In this document: positions 34,263 through 44,876 of the stretch, piece by piece
Layout of the letters: each line of letters opens with the position of its first letter
Position numbering within the stretch: position 1 is the first letter of the stretch
Notes under the pieces: generated by a model
The model's database searches: none
What the model was told of the DNA's origin: nothing
What the model saw: the letters and a program-made list of their open reading frames with translations, nothing else
Made by a program: the position numbers and the translations under genes
Assembly (NCBI GenBank): GCA_029817715.1
Contig: JARUPY010000299.1
Coordinates: 1-64,000, forward strand
DNA length: 64,000 bases
Direction of reading: 5' to 3'
Source of the DNA: Melastoma dodecandrum
Taxonomy: Eukaryota; Streptophyta; Magnoliopsida; Myrtales; Melastomataceae

Positions 34263-35114
34263 CTATTCTTCATCGGTCAATTCCTCAATTTCATTCTCCG
34301 TGGCAGCCTCATCCTTCACCTGCATCATCCACAATCACATATATTATACCATCAGTTACTGACATTCCTAAGATAAAACAAAATACAGAATAACAATTAA
34401 CCAAACATACTTCAACATCATTAGCATTGTCATCGTAGCCAGCTTCAACAAACTTGGCATACTCTGCCTTGAGCTCAGCTGCTTCATCCATGTAAGGCCT
34501 CTTCTCCTGCAAGGATTTGCATTAGAATCGAAACAGAATCCAAACCAAAGAAACAACTAACATCATTACAGTCACAGGAACCATGTCATAGACTTAATTC
34601 ATCGGTCAAGGACTTCCACTTCTCCCCTCCTTGCTTGGCAACCTAAGGAACAATCCCAACATCAATCGGCACAAACAAATTCCCCCAACAAATCTCTTTT
34701 TGAATCAAGGCACCAGAAACAGCAACCAAATTCATACCTCCTTTACATCCTTGGAGTCGGGGTTGGCTTAAATTCCTTCCTGAAGTCATTCCTGAATCAA
34801 CCAGGCCAAGAAACACATCACTCATTATCCACATTATAAGGCATGAAACATGACAGGTAAAGGCATTGATTATTAGATGAAAATGAAAAACGCAGCTGGA
34901 GGACGCTTTGGCAAATTAGAGCCACTACCCTTCTTCGTTTTCTCCTCCGTTTTTGCCTTCTTCGCATTGGGTTCCGAGGCCTTCGTCCTGTCATGATCAA
35001 ACACAAATCCATCGTTGGCACTCGACACACCCAAACAGTCCATCGATCACGCAATGCCCAAAAGAACCATGTCTACCTGTTTTCAGCCGATTTCTTCTCC
35101 GCTTCAGCGGGCAT
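34263..35114 (-). pseudogene. HMGB-type (HMG-box) chromatin protein gene, decayed, six exons
   Basis: Minus-strand exons: 35114-35077 (MPAEAEKKSAEN), 34987-34877 (NLPKRPPAAFFIF), 34791-34738 (NDFRKEFK then, after a shift, NPDSKDVKE), 34642-34598 (VAKQGGEKWKSLTDE), 34506-34411 (EKRPYMDEAAELKAEYAKF), 34319-34263 (ELTDEE then TAG). Together they spell a plant HMG box with acidic tail, the order known for nuclear HMGB proteins that bend DNA. Three defects are visible: the donor after exon 2 reads AT|CTAATA instead of GT, a frameshift in exon 3 after EFK, and the donor after exon 4 reads GAA|TTAAGT. Other introns keep GT-AG. It retains introns, so it is a decayed or duplicated gene, not a processed copy. 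Confidence 0.75.
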
Positions 35115-35589
35115 CTCGATTTAATTAAAGAATTATTATTTATTATTTAATTAAATAAGTATCATATTATATAAGGATAGCGCACGAGTCTCAGTGGGGT
35201 CCGCTCGAGGGGAGACTTACAACGTTTAGGAAATATTTGATGATTTTGGTATAGGAAATATTTAAAGCAAGTCATGGAAGGAAGGAGTTGGAAACAGAGG
35301 AAAAAAAGAAACAGAGAAAAAGGCAGAGAGATATGGGTTTTGGGAGAAGAAAGTCCTTTTTTTTCCCTTTATTTTGTTTATGCCGATGATTTTCTATTTT
35401 ATTTACTTTGATCCTTTTGATTTTTTTCATATTTATAAATATTATATTGTAAAATAAAATCCTCGGATTTTCGAATTTATCGGAAAAGATCCTCCTAATG
35501 TATCTTATATCATCTTATATTATATAAGAAGAGGGGGCCATCATATCTGGTAGGAGACTTCAACAATTGGAACAGATCGAGCTGAGTCG
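35115..35589. other. AT-rich upstream region of the HMGB relic, no gene
   Basis: Low-GC sequence with poly-A/T stretches and a repeated TATATCATCTTATATTATATAA-like patch near 35505-35528. It may hold the former HMGB promoter. Nothing else is supported. Confidence 0.35.
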
Positions 35590-36294
35590 ATGAGGTGCGC
35601 GAGACTTGGCTTCGGCGGTGGCAGCGGCAGACGCTCTTGTTGATCTCCGTTTGGTAGGGGGCAGCGAATAGAATGGGAGGCCCGTGACCAAAGAGGTGTG
35701 GCCACAGAATGGCGGAGAAAAGGGAAAGCGTGTTGGCAGGTTGAAATCGAAGCTTGTGATGGTGATGGCTTGGCTACCGGAGTAGATGACAGAATGAGGG
35801 ATGAGTCGCAGACGGATCCAAGGTCTTGCTCAGGCTGCTTCATTTGCAACGAACCTCATTGGGCAAGTCATTGTCCAAAGAAGGAGAGGCTGAACGCAAT
35901 TACCGACGCGGATGAGGATGCTTCCGAGGCTCGTTTTGCTCCATTGTAGCTCTTGGGGGCGCTGCAAGTGAGGAAGGGGCAATCCGGAGGGAAAGATGGT
36001 GTTGTTGCTGAGCGCGTGACGGCCATGCAGCTGGAGAAGGGCTGCGATGAGGTCATGCTGGCAGGTGTTTCCTACAAGGAAAGTGGCATGGAGGCACCCC
36101 AGAGGGCGAAGCTTGTCCATGTACCATTCCCTGAAACTCCGGATGAGGCATCGGAGGATGAAGCAAGCGTTGCGGAGGCTCTAAGGACAGCTAACTTGTG
36201 TTCTTTATTTGTTAGGGACGTAGTAGAGATGGCATACCTTGACACGGCATCGACTCCAACTGGTGGGGGAGGTTTGTCAACTAGCGAGGCTTGA
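35590..36294 (+). pseudogene. Gypsy gag C-terminus with zinc knuckle
   Basis: The plus frame 35698-35949 carries CFICNEPHWASHC (a CCHC knuckle), then PKKERLNAI and an acidic stretch. This is the usual gag end of Reina/Tekay-like Gypsy elements just before protease. A second frame (35953-36294) continues with acidic EDEASVAEAL-type sequence. No protease active site is seen. It is a fragment of an element whose other parts are not obvious nearby. Confidence 0.6.
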
Positions 36295-36298
36295 GCAA

Positions 36299-37240
36299 GG
36301 CTACTTATGCGGCAATCCGTGGAGGAGGCACGGGCTTGAGCGTTGGGTGGCGCTCATCGGTGCTCGGGAGCAAGGCTTGGGCATCGAATCTGGGCACGAG
36401 ACGAGATGTGTCCAGAATACGGAGGACTCTGGTAAAAGTGCTAGAGCAATGTTCGTGAGCGAGGCACGAGCACATGTTCTTGAATCCCTTGTGGGGATCA
36501 GCTTAGGTGCGGAGCCTTGGCTACACTCGTTGGCGGACTAGCGGGTGGCGGGTAGCACGACAAGGGACATGCATTGGAGGCAATCGTACGAGGACGTGAG
36601 AGTCCGAGTACACACTATGGGCGAACTCACAGAAAAGAGAAAACTGGCAAAGGCACGGAGAGAGACGTGCCGGACAACGGACAATGCGGATATGATGAGA
36701 TGCGCGGGTCGGGGAGGAATCTGGTTGTTGGGTTTCCTGGTGTAAGAAGCTACAAAGGAGGCATTCTTGTAGTGTGAAGCTGCTTAAGCGGCAGCCCGTG
36801 AAGGAGGCACGGGCTTGAGCGTTGGGTGGCCCTCATCGGTGCTCTGGAGCAAGGCTCGGGCATCGAATCTGGGCACGAGACGAGGCGTGTCCAGAATGCG
36901 GAGGGCTCTAGTGCGAGCGCTAAAGCGGTGTTCATGAGCTAGGAACGAGCACATGATCCCAAATCCCTTGTGGGGATCAGCTTAGGCACGGAGCCTTGGT
37001 TACACTCGTTAGCAGACTAGCGGGTGGCGGGCAGCACGACGAGGGACGTGCATTGGAGGCAATCATACGGGGACGCGAGCGTTCGAGTTCACACTATGGG
37101 CGAACTCACAGAAAAGGAAAAGCTGGCAAAGGCACGTAGAGAGATGTACTGCATAACGGACAATGTGGATGCGTCGAGATGCGCGGGTCAGGGAGGAATC
37201 TGGCTGTTGGCGTTCCTGGAGTGCGAAGCTGCAAAAGTGG
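36299..37240 (+). repeat. Two tandem copies of a 480-bp GC-rich unit
   Basis: 36299-36778 and 36779-37240 match closely. Both contain GGAGGCACGGGCTTGAGCG, ATCGAATCTGGGCACGAGAC, CCCTTGTGGGGATCAGCTTA and CACTATGGGCGAACTCACAG. Short ORFs in both (36545-36745 and 37024-37308) start in equivalent places. The unit lies between a gag end and an LTR-like promoter, so it is probably internal or LTR sequence of the same retrotransposon. Confidence 0.8.
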
Positions 37241-37860
37241 CCTGTCGCCGGAAGCATCGGAGATTCTCTAGAGGTTGCTGTGGGTGGTTGCTGACGGAAG
37301 AATCCTAACGCAAGCTGTAGGCGACCCTTTGGATGGCTGTTGCAAGAGGCGACAGTCCCTGACGTGAGTGTAGACGACCCTTGGTGTTTCTAGCTGCAGA
37401 CGACCGTTGGTGTTCCGGGACTGTTGGGTTGCTCTTGGCCGCATGGTGTTAATCTGGTTATAACTCCCCTTTGCCCCTATAAATGAGTGAGCGGGGGACT
37501 TGGGCGAGAGACAGAGGCATGCGTGTGTGCTTAGAGAGAGCTTGTTGTACACACGAGAGTCTTGTAGTCGCTTTGTATTATTGTGAGTGATAATACGGTA
37601 ATTGCCACCATCTTGCTGGGTTGGGTGTTTCTGGGATAGTGAGAAAATACTGGTCATGCTCGGGTGGGCACGACACCGGGCGGGTAGCGTTGCTAGGTTG
37701 AGTTGGCCATAATACCGTCTCAACCCCATCACAGTTGTCACGGCAAAAACTCCATTCCCTGTTCTTGTGTCTCTACTCCAAGGAACACACTCTCTAGTGC
37801 CTCCTTCCAAACAAAGAAGCCATACTTGGCGATCCCCTACAGATGGAGAGAGGGGATGCC
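37241..37860 (+). repeat. LTR-like sequence with TATA box
   Basis: Contains CCTATAAATGAG (TATA box at about 37478-37486), then a transcript-start-like region and TTGTATTATTGTGAGTGATAA (R/U5-like) near 37575. It is placed after gag-derived and tandem sequences, as expected for a 3' LTR of a Gypsy element. No second copy occurs in the window, so the LTR limits are not established. Confidence 0.5.
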
Positions 37861-39039
37861 GAATTTGGTCGTTGGCGTGAGCATGGAACTTGGAGGATGG
37901 CTGACTATCCGCTGATGTGTGTGAAGCCGGAGCACTTCTCCGGGTTGGGGAAGGGGGCTTTGCTCGTCTGAGGAATGACGAAGGGGAAATTCAAACTTCG
38001 TTGTTGGACATACCTTGGGTTCGTAGGAACGATTCTCTATGTGTTTTGGTGTGACAAGGAACCGGCTACATGTACTTGTAAGAATATTTACTTACGCTGT
38101 ACTAATGCTTTTGATTTTTTAGTACAAATGTACTAAAATTATAAGTTTTTTAGTGCACTACAGTGTACTAAATTTTTGGAGTTTAGTACAAGTTTAATAG
38201 TAAACTTGTACAGAGTACACGACTAAAATATTGTTATTTTTAGTAGTTTTTTTCTAACTAATTACTAATCATTTTTACTACATTTTTGGAAATATATTTA
38301 GTGTTATACATGTACATTTTATTGTTTAGTACATTACCAAAATTGTTTAGTACTAAACATCTAACTTTCTAAACATTTCGAAAGTACAAGCTTAAAACTA
38401 AACATTTTTAGGAAAAAGTATTCAAAATGAACAATAATTTTTTGGCAAATTTGCGATTTCTGGCACCACTTTTGGGCATACTTTCATCTGTGATCCTAAC
38501 TTTAAAATATTTCTTTGGTGATTATATACACAAATAGTTGCATAACATGTATTAGTTGGGACATTACTTGTAGGAAAAGTGAGATGACATGTCTAAAAAT
38601 TTAAATTACGTGCTAGAACAATATTCCGACATGTACGATTTTATACACTATATGTACGAACAGTTTACATGTATATAAATGTATGAACAGTGGATGAACA
38701 TGTATGGACAATATTTACGATACGTCGAAAAAAGAAAGAAAATTTATGAATGTCACGAGAAATCTGTGCATGGGATCTTAGCCTTGACTGATCCATTTTC
38801 CCCTATCCTCCCGCCTTGTAAGATCACCACATGTCGTGCATCTCTTCACGAACATTACTGAAAGCTCGAATCACGTAAAAAGAAAAACGTTTTGTTTTCT
38901 TTCATTAAATATCATTCCACTCCTTCGGAAACAAATAGCGAGTAATAAAAATTTTCACGATCTTCACGACCAAAGGCATCCGATTTCTTTTGCTTTGCTG
39001 ACACCAATAACCGGATGATGTAATAAAAAGTTGGCTTCT
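37861..39039. other. AT-rich region with GTACTA-type low complexity, no gene
   Basis: From about 38080 to 38410 the sequence is a loose mosaic of TTAGTACA / TGTACTAAA words on both strands, able to form many short hairpins. The remainder is AT-rich without recognisable content. Confidence 0.4.
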
Positions 39040-39625
39040 CAGGTGAGTGATATGGATTGTCTCAAAGCGTGTGACTTAAAGCATTGCGTCCTCGTGTTTG
39101 GCATAGGTAATGAATGACTTGGTTATCCGTCATACACTCCTCGGGCCAGCTTTGCTCGGCTTGACATTGTAGTTTACGTTTGGAAGTGCTTTCTCAATGT
39201 CAACGCAATTATCAAAGTTTCCCTCCACAGGAACAGAAAAAGCTTTGAAGAAAGCGGACACGATTCTTCGGCTGCAGAGCCGAAAGGACATTGTTCGAGC
39301 AGAGTGCCGATGAGAGACTTTTGTGCTGCTCGTCAAACACAAACTTTTATTCATTCAAGGGACACGTCACAATATTGAAGAGGGGTTTTTGCGACTGTTT
39401 ATTTTAATACGAAATCGGTTGTATTTTGCATACGTGATTACTTAAAGCACATCGTCGTGTTTGGCATACGTGATGACTTGGTTGTCCATTGTACACTCAG
39501 CCGTCTTAGCTCGGCTTGACATTGTATTTACGTGAGGATCATCCAGAAAACAGCGTATTTGCTCAAGGGACACGATAATATTGAAGAGGGTTTTTCTGCG
39601 ACTCTTTATTTTATTATAAATTGTA
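39040..39625. repeat. Imperfect direct duplication
   Basis: 39065-39415 and 39430-39625 share GTGTTTGGCATA, TGACTTGGTTRTCC, GCTCGGCTTGACATTGTA, TCAAGGGACACG and ATATTGAAGAGGG. On the minus strand both could encode a short C-terminal piece ending DNQVITYAKHDDVL in the second copy (before the TAA at 39442-39444). This could be a duplicated last exon; no family is recognised. The first copy has about 150 extra bases. Confidence 0.55.
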
Positions 39626-39779
39626 AAACTAAGAATATTTTTTGAAGTCGATATAAACGATGGAAAAGAAAAAAAATGTTTTAAGTTTCTTGACACGTGA
39701 ATTCATGCCCTTTCTCATGTTTTAATTTTGAGGCAGAGAATGCCAGAAGAAATAAAAATTTCTTCACAAAATAAGACTC

Positions 39780-40560
39780 AAAAGGTTATCAAGAAAGAGT
39801 ATCCCAAGATAATATTCGAGATGTAAAGTTATGACCAAAAAGCCAAAGCAATGCCTAATCTCAAGATCGGAACCCTTGCATTATGTTTCTCGACTTTGGA
39901 TAGGCCATAACACATTCAAGAAGACCTCGAATCAAAACGTGAAAAACATAAAAGTTGCAGCTCATGAAGAAAGAGAACTAACTCAACTTGTCTTGAGTTA
40001 ATTTGATCTTTCCAACAAAAGTTATGATCAAAAGACCGAGAGAGTATTCTGATCTCGAGATCAAAACAATTGGAAATTTGACCGGTCATAATACGTCTAA
40101 AACGACCTCGAATCGTAAAGTGTAAAACATGAAGGTTGTAGATCGAGAAGAAATGAGACAAACCCAACTTTTTTCAAAATACGGAAGGAGTGTTGTGATC
40201 ACGAGATCAGAACACTTGCGACTTTTGATCGGTAAAAACTCGACATAGAAGACCTTGAATGAGAAAACACGAAACATAAAAGTTATAGAGGAGCCAGAAG
40301 GGAAACTATCTCAAGTAATCTTGAGTTAATCTAATCTTTGTAGCCAAAGTTATGTTGAAAATACTGAAGAAGCATTATTTTGAGATCAGAAAAGTTGCGA
40401 CTTCAACTTGTCAAAACTCGACCCAGATTGCCTCGAATGAAAAAACCCAAAACATGAAAGTTGGAGAAGAGCCAGAGAAGGAACTATCCCAACTAATCTT
40501 AAGCAAATCGAAGCTTTGTGGCCAAAGTTATTCTCAGTTGACTAAAATAGTATTTCTTGA
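39780..40560. repeat. Degenerate satellite-like tandem array, unit about 150-181 bp
   Basis: The marker AACAT(A/G)AAAGTT recurs at 39945, 40126, 40273 and 40451, giving spacings of 181, 147 and 178. Each unit also has GACCTCGAAT, CTCAACTTGTCTTGAGTTAA-like, AAAGTTATG and GAGATCA. The period near 180 bp fits a nucleosome-sized plant satellite. Units are strongly diverged, so it is an old or peripheral array. Confidence 0.7.
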
Positions 40561-40759
40561 GGCACTTACGATCTATGAGAGTTACCATCTTTTGTCCACA
40601 TCTTTTTATAGTTTTCTTGTGTTTCTCACTATTTTGGACAGTTACCCACAATGTCTTGATGAATTTATTGTAATTAAGAATTTTTTCCCTTCATTTAAGA
40701 ACACGATCAATCACTAAATCCAAATCGGCAGATTGATCTCCAGCTTTTGCTCTCTGCCT

Positions 40760-41230
40760 CGGTGTCCTGAAGATGTCTAGAAAAGCGTCCTAAACCATGT
40801 CCTAAAATAGCCCTTCATCGCCTTCCACACTTCACTGTCCACCGATCTGCAAAACCCCTCAAGGTAGTCTCCATTAAAGGAGGCTGTCGTAGTCGCCATG
40901 AAGTTCGATCGATCACCGTCCCCATTTTGTCCAAGGTGGCCTCCATTAAAGGGGGCTACACGATCAACTCCATAAGTCATAATTCGATAAAGTTGATCTA
41001 CCGATCTTGCTCTCCCTACAACGTCCTGAAAGAGTCCAGAAAAGTGTCGAGAAACCACCTTTCACCTTCATCACCTCCAACCACCAATCCACCAAGGTAG
41101 CCTCCATTAAAGGAGTTTACCGTAGGCACCGTTCGTTTACCGCCGACCGTCATGCAATCCAGCCGCCGTTGTTTTTGTTGTTTCGTCATTTTCGTTATGT
41201 TATAAGTGTTGTAAAAATCCAATCTTTGTA
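40760..41230. repeat. Dispersed CCTCCATTAAAGG repeats
   Basis: AAGGTAGTCTCCATTAAAGGAGG near 40861 and AAGGTGGCCTCCATTAAAGGGGG near 40935 and AAGGTAGCCTCCATTAAAGGAG near 41095 are copies of one unit with similar flanks (GTCCTGAAGA, TCTAGAAAAG / TCCAGAAAAG). No gene. Confidence 0.5.
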
Positions 41231-41688
41231 ATTCAGCAATGTTCAATTTCAATTCACATGTTGTTTCCTTCCCAATCTTTGTTCTTTTACTTTATGGTGA
41301 CAATCATTTTAAAATTCGATACGTGTTGCGGAGACAAAATTCCACACCAACAAAGATATGAAGTTAAACGCAATACTAAAACTTTGAAAGAGGTGGAAAC
41401 AGACTATCAGCACGCATACACTGTGGATTGGGACATGCGTTCGAAAAATCCATTGTCAGAGGAACATCTCTGACACTGGAAAAGAATCGTCAGCACATTG
41501 CCAGCAACATCTCTGGATTCCTTAAAACGATGAACGATCAATCAACGATCTTGCAGTCACTATGAAGGCAACGATATATCATGTGTCGAACCGTAAGAAA
41601 GAACTGGGTCTTTGGTAACCCTGTCGTCATTGCTGTGATCTTATCCCGCTGTCCCACTAATCCTTGGGAAGAATTTGAGACTCACGTT
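41231..41688. other. No gene seen, left flank of the large Tat element
   Basis: A 71-codon plus ORF (41258-41473) begins with a hydrophobic segment but has no recognisable domain. The sequence directly before the LTR does not match the five bases after the right LTR. Confidence 0.35.
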
Positions 41689-42305
41689 TGTTAAGGATCG
41701 TAACTGATCCTAATATCCAGGAACGTGATCCCATATATCAAGGAGGTTGTTGAGACACTCCCACGATATTAGGGATCATGATCTATAACACGATCTATCT
41801 GTTACGTGTTAAACATGTACAAGTCCTCTATAAATAGCAGAGGAATTTTTCAAGACAAAGTACGACCATACACAGCCAAAGCTCTGAAGTTTGTTCGTCA
41901 ACATTAGGAATTAGATACCTTGACCCGGTTTATAGGTCAACTCCCCTTCCACCGACAGAGTGAGCTCGTAGGGCCTTTGCCGTCAACCCCCCGCCAGCGA
42001 CACTACCGACGGAGTGAGCTCGTAGGGCCTTCGTCACAGCCTCCCGCCAGCGACCGCCACCGACGGAGCGAGCTTCCAAGGCCTTCGTCACAAGTTCTCC
42101 GCCGTCACAGGATTCCACATCGTTGTCACCACTTGCTTCCTTTTCGTTTTTTATGGCTGTAAGCCCCTGTTCTTAATTCGTCAAGATTGTAAGACTTGCA
42201 TTCTGTTTTGAATAAAATTGTGCATCTTCTTACTGGCGACCACAATCCAATTCGTGTGAGTCCTTTGCCAAATATTTCCGACGTGATCCGTTCTATATGC
42301 GAACA
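41689..42305 (+). repeat. 5' LTR of the large Tat element
   Basis: 617 bp, TGTTAAGGATCG to TATGCGAACA. Contains CTATAAATAGCAGAGG (TATA box about 41830-41838). It aligns to 53513-54222 along its length with scattered substitutions. Within it, the motif GAGCTCGTAGGGCCTT occurs twice, a short internal duplication shared by both LTRs. Confidence 0.85.
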
Positions 42306-42311
42306 CGTTTT

Positions 42312-42329
42312 TGGCGACCACAGTGGGAG
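42312..42329 (+). promoter_or_regulatory. Tat primer-binding site
   Basis: TGGCGACCACAGTGGGAG, six bases after the LTR end. Tat and Ogre elements use this TGGCGAC-type PBS, usually ascribed to tRNA-Arg. Confidence 0.7.
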
Positions 42330-42354
42330 AAGAAAAAAAAAATCTTAGTCTCAA

Positions 42355-42936
42355 ATGCCGAGAAATGCTCGAAGCCGTGAGCCTCATAATCCCTTAGATG
42401 GGGAAGACCAGGAACTTCCTCCGGGAATGGACTTGGGAGCGCCGGCCCTAGGAGGCCAGGCAGCTACAAACCAGTCCACTTTTGATTCACATGCCCCGTC
42501 CGAATTTATTTCGAGACTGGAGTTCTACAAGGAATTGGGGGATGTGCATCAGGAGCTGACTGATATGAAGGGTATTCTAATGGATGTCCAAACTCTAATA
42601 GGGCGTCTTTCTGGCCCGAGAGACGAGGAAAGAGTGAGACCTCGTATGAGAGAGGCCCCCTTTAGGGAGTCTACGTTCATGACAGACGCTCGTCGGACTG
42701 CTCAAGGGCCACGTAACGTGACTTTTGAGCAATCTGAGATAAGGACGAATGCTCTCTTTGAACCCGGGAATCTGGTTCCCCCTGGTCGACCCTCTTCTTC
42801 ACGTAATCGACCAGCGAATACGTATTGGAATGTGGCAGAGGACTTCCAAGAGGGAATAGATCGGGGGGGGGGATTTTATTCCGTCTCGTCGCCCTGGAAA
42901 AGAGCCAATGGTCGACGCAGTTGGAGATCCCTATGA
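42355..42936 (+). CDS. Tat Gag, N-terminal part
   Basis: ATG 50 bases after the LTR end opens a hydrophilic frame: SRLEFYKELGDVHQELTD is a short coiled-coil-like segment near residues 55-75. An Arg/Pro-rich region follows. At 42863-42872 there is a run of ten G. After it this frame encodes unrelated residues and stops at 42936, while the next frame continues gag from about 42880. So the ORF is the first half of Gag separated by a homopolymer frameshift, either a real mutation, a sequencing artefact or, less likely, a slippage site. Confidence 0.7.
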   Translation: MPRNARSREPHNPLDGEDQELPPGMDLGAPALGGQAATNQSTFDSHAPSEFISRLEFYKELGDVHQELTDMKGILMDVQTLIGRLSGPRDEERVRPRMREAPFRESTFMTDARRTAQGPRNVTFEQSEIRTNALFEPGNLVPPGRPSSSRNRPANTYWNVAEDFQEGIDRGGGFYSVSSPWKRANGRRSWRSL

Positions 42937-44026
42937 GCCTGGATCCCGGAGTAGTAATCATCGTGAGGAACCTTCATTTTATGTAAGGGATCCAACGAGC
43001 CAAACAATGGGAGAAAGGCCTCCGTATAGCCCGTTAAGGCCAACTCGACTCGCAGGGCAGGGGCCGATAGGCGGTGTACCCCCAGACTTAAGAGAGGCCA
43101 TAACTCATGTTATAGAGCAAGTCGTCCCCGGAATAGCTCGGCGAGATGACACCTGTTTATACAGGTCTCCTTATCCTGCGTACATTGATAGGGATTTCCC
43201 TTTACCTAGAGGTTATAGGGTGCCCGACTTCACTCGCTTCTCGGGCGAAGATGAAATGACTCCACTTGAGCATATTGCTCGCTTCACTCATCAACTTGGC
43301 GAGGCGGCCGGGAATGACTTCTGGAAACTAAAGCTCTTCCCGAACTCATTAACCGGGGATGCCTTTACCTGGTATGCAAGTTTGCCGTCGGGGTCAGTAG
43401 CTTCATGGACTCAGATGCAGTCCATGTTTGTTAAAACCTTTGCTCGACTCGATACCCCCATGTCGATGTTTGAGGTTATGCGCCTTAGGCAGGCTAATGG
43501 GGAACACCCGGGGCAGTTTTTAATGAAACTTAGAAAGGCCTTATTACGGTGTAGGCCTCCCATACCGGAGAAAGACCAGTTGCTCCTCGCATTAAATGCG
43601 TTGTCCATTCCTTTCCGGAAAAAGCTACAAGGGGAGCGCTTTGCCGATCTATATGATTTGGCAAGGAGAGCCACTGAGTACTATCAGCTCCTAACAGAAG
43701 AGGCCAAGCTGACTCGAGCCTACCAAGTCGATACTTATGAAGTCGACGTGGCCGAGTTTGTTAAGGGAGAGTCGACTATATGTGACCCCTTGACTAGGAA
43801 AAATTCTAAAGCTAAAGCCTCCCAGAAAAATGCCGAGGAAAGGAAATACTCCTTCGACACAGATAAAGTCGACGCCATTTTTGACTGGCTTTATCAAAAG
43901 AAAAGGATCAGGCTTAAGCCTGGTCATCGAGTCCCTCGGACAGAAAAGGAAAAAAATAGGAATTATTGCAAGTGGCATGGTTCCTTCACCCATACTACAA
44001 GGACTGCCTGTCCTTTAAAAATATAA
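42873..44026 (+). CDS. Tat Gag, core domain
   Basis: Main gag domain: PAYIDRDFPLPRGYRVPDF, FSGEDEMTPLEHIARFTHQL, FWKLKLFPNSLTGDAFTWYA (about 43165-43380), then GQFLMKLRKALLRC, FADLYDLARRATEYYQLL. The end has CKWHGSFTHTTR, a Cys/His motif typical of this lineage in place of a CCHC knuckle. A shift near 43995-44005 (one base lost in ACAAGGACTG) moves the continuation to the frame used at 44007-44553, and this ORF stops at 44026. The ORF's first ATG is at 42908; homology starts earlier. Confidence 0.8.
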
Positions 44027-44553
44027 TTCAGGATTTAATAGAGTCTAAAGAGCTCTGTTTTCCTGAAGTCGATGAAGTCGCCATGGTGGATGATAATCCA
44101 TTTGGCGACGAAGTCGCCATTCATACATTTGATATATTTGACACTGAGGTTAACCTTGTAGAAGTCATTAACGACTCTGCTATACCCTCGCAGGATTTGC
44201 AAGCAACTGGCGAGACCTTGGTGGCTAATGCCCTGATGAAGCGACTGGCTGAGCGTGGGGTTTTCATCCTACCGAAGGGAAGGGACAAGTGGCTTTGCCA
44301 CTGGCACCTAAACGACACTCACACGACGGACCAATGCCACACATTTAAGAAGTACCTGTTGGACAGTAAGGCAGAAGACTGGTATCACCTGACCCCTTTC
44401 GAGGAAGCAGCAATGTCGTTGACTACCCCCCGAGGACCTTCTCACGTCCTCAAAAGTCCTCCTAGTGTGGATCGCCGACTGGCTTCGCGGGGAGGAAGAG
44501 GAGGTTCCCAGGGGCATAGAGGAAATGGAGAGGCAGCCGCCCGGGGTACATAA
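44007..44553 (+). CDS. Tat Gag-Pol linker region
   Basis: Continues the polyprotein after the shift: IIQDLIESKELCFPEVDE, an acidic stretch (DEVAIHTFDIFDTEVNLVEV), then WLCHWHLNDTHTTDQCHTF with H and C residues near 44290-44345, and FKKYLLDSKAEDWYHLTPFE. It ends in Gly/Arg-rich sequence with a stop at 44551-44553. The equivalent in the minus-strand Tat element is at 24.5-24.4 kb. Role is unknown; probably part of Gag. Confidence 0.65.
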
Positions 44554-44876
44554 CGCCCGGCACGGCAACTTGAGTTTATGGACTCGTCTGGCCAGAGAGT
44601 CGTCAAACAGGGGTACACTAGGACTACCCCTGTCAAGGAGATAAGACCTGTGGAAGAGTATAAGGGAGTAGACCGACCCCAACAGGCTGCAAGTCGCAGG
44701 CCTCGATATGCATCACAGACAGTCGACCCTCAGGAATTGCGGAGGGGACCTCCTATCGCCCAATTCTTGGACGAAAGCTACTGTGCCAGAAATGCAAGCT
44801 GATCGCCCACAATCGGATACTTATTACCCAGCTCTGCACAGCATGCTGCGTCAACTATTTCTTTCGGCTGGTCGAC
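44554..44876 (+). pseudogene. Tat polyprotein spacer, interrupted
   Basis: Frames with DSSGQRVVKQGYTRTTPVKE and similar hydrophilic sequence lie between two stops. It is probably the former link between the gag end and the protease ORF. Confidence 0.4.

Noticed and set aside
36239..37308. Plus ORFs of 66-100 codons in the 480-bp repeats
   Set aside because: They recur only because the DNA is duplicated and their frames differ between copies.
37268..37810. 180-codon minus ORF
   Set aside because: It is antisense to the LTR-like promoter region, lacks any domain and is not supported by neighbours.
41920..42162. 80-codon ORFs in the LTRs (also at 53837-54079)
   Set aside because: They are LTR sequence; the repeat content (SELVGPSSQ) reflects an internal nucleotide duplication in both LTRs.
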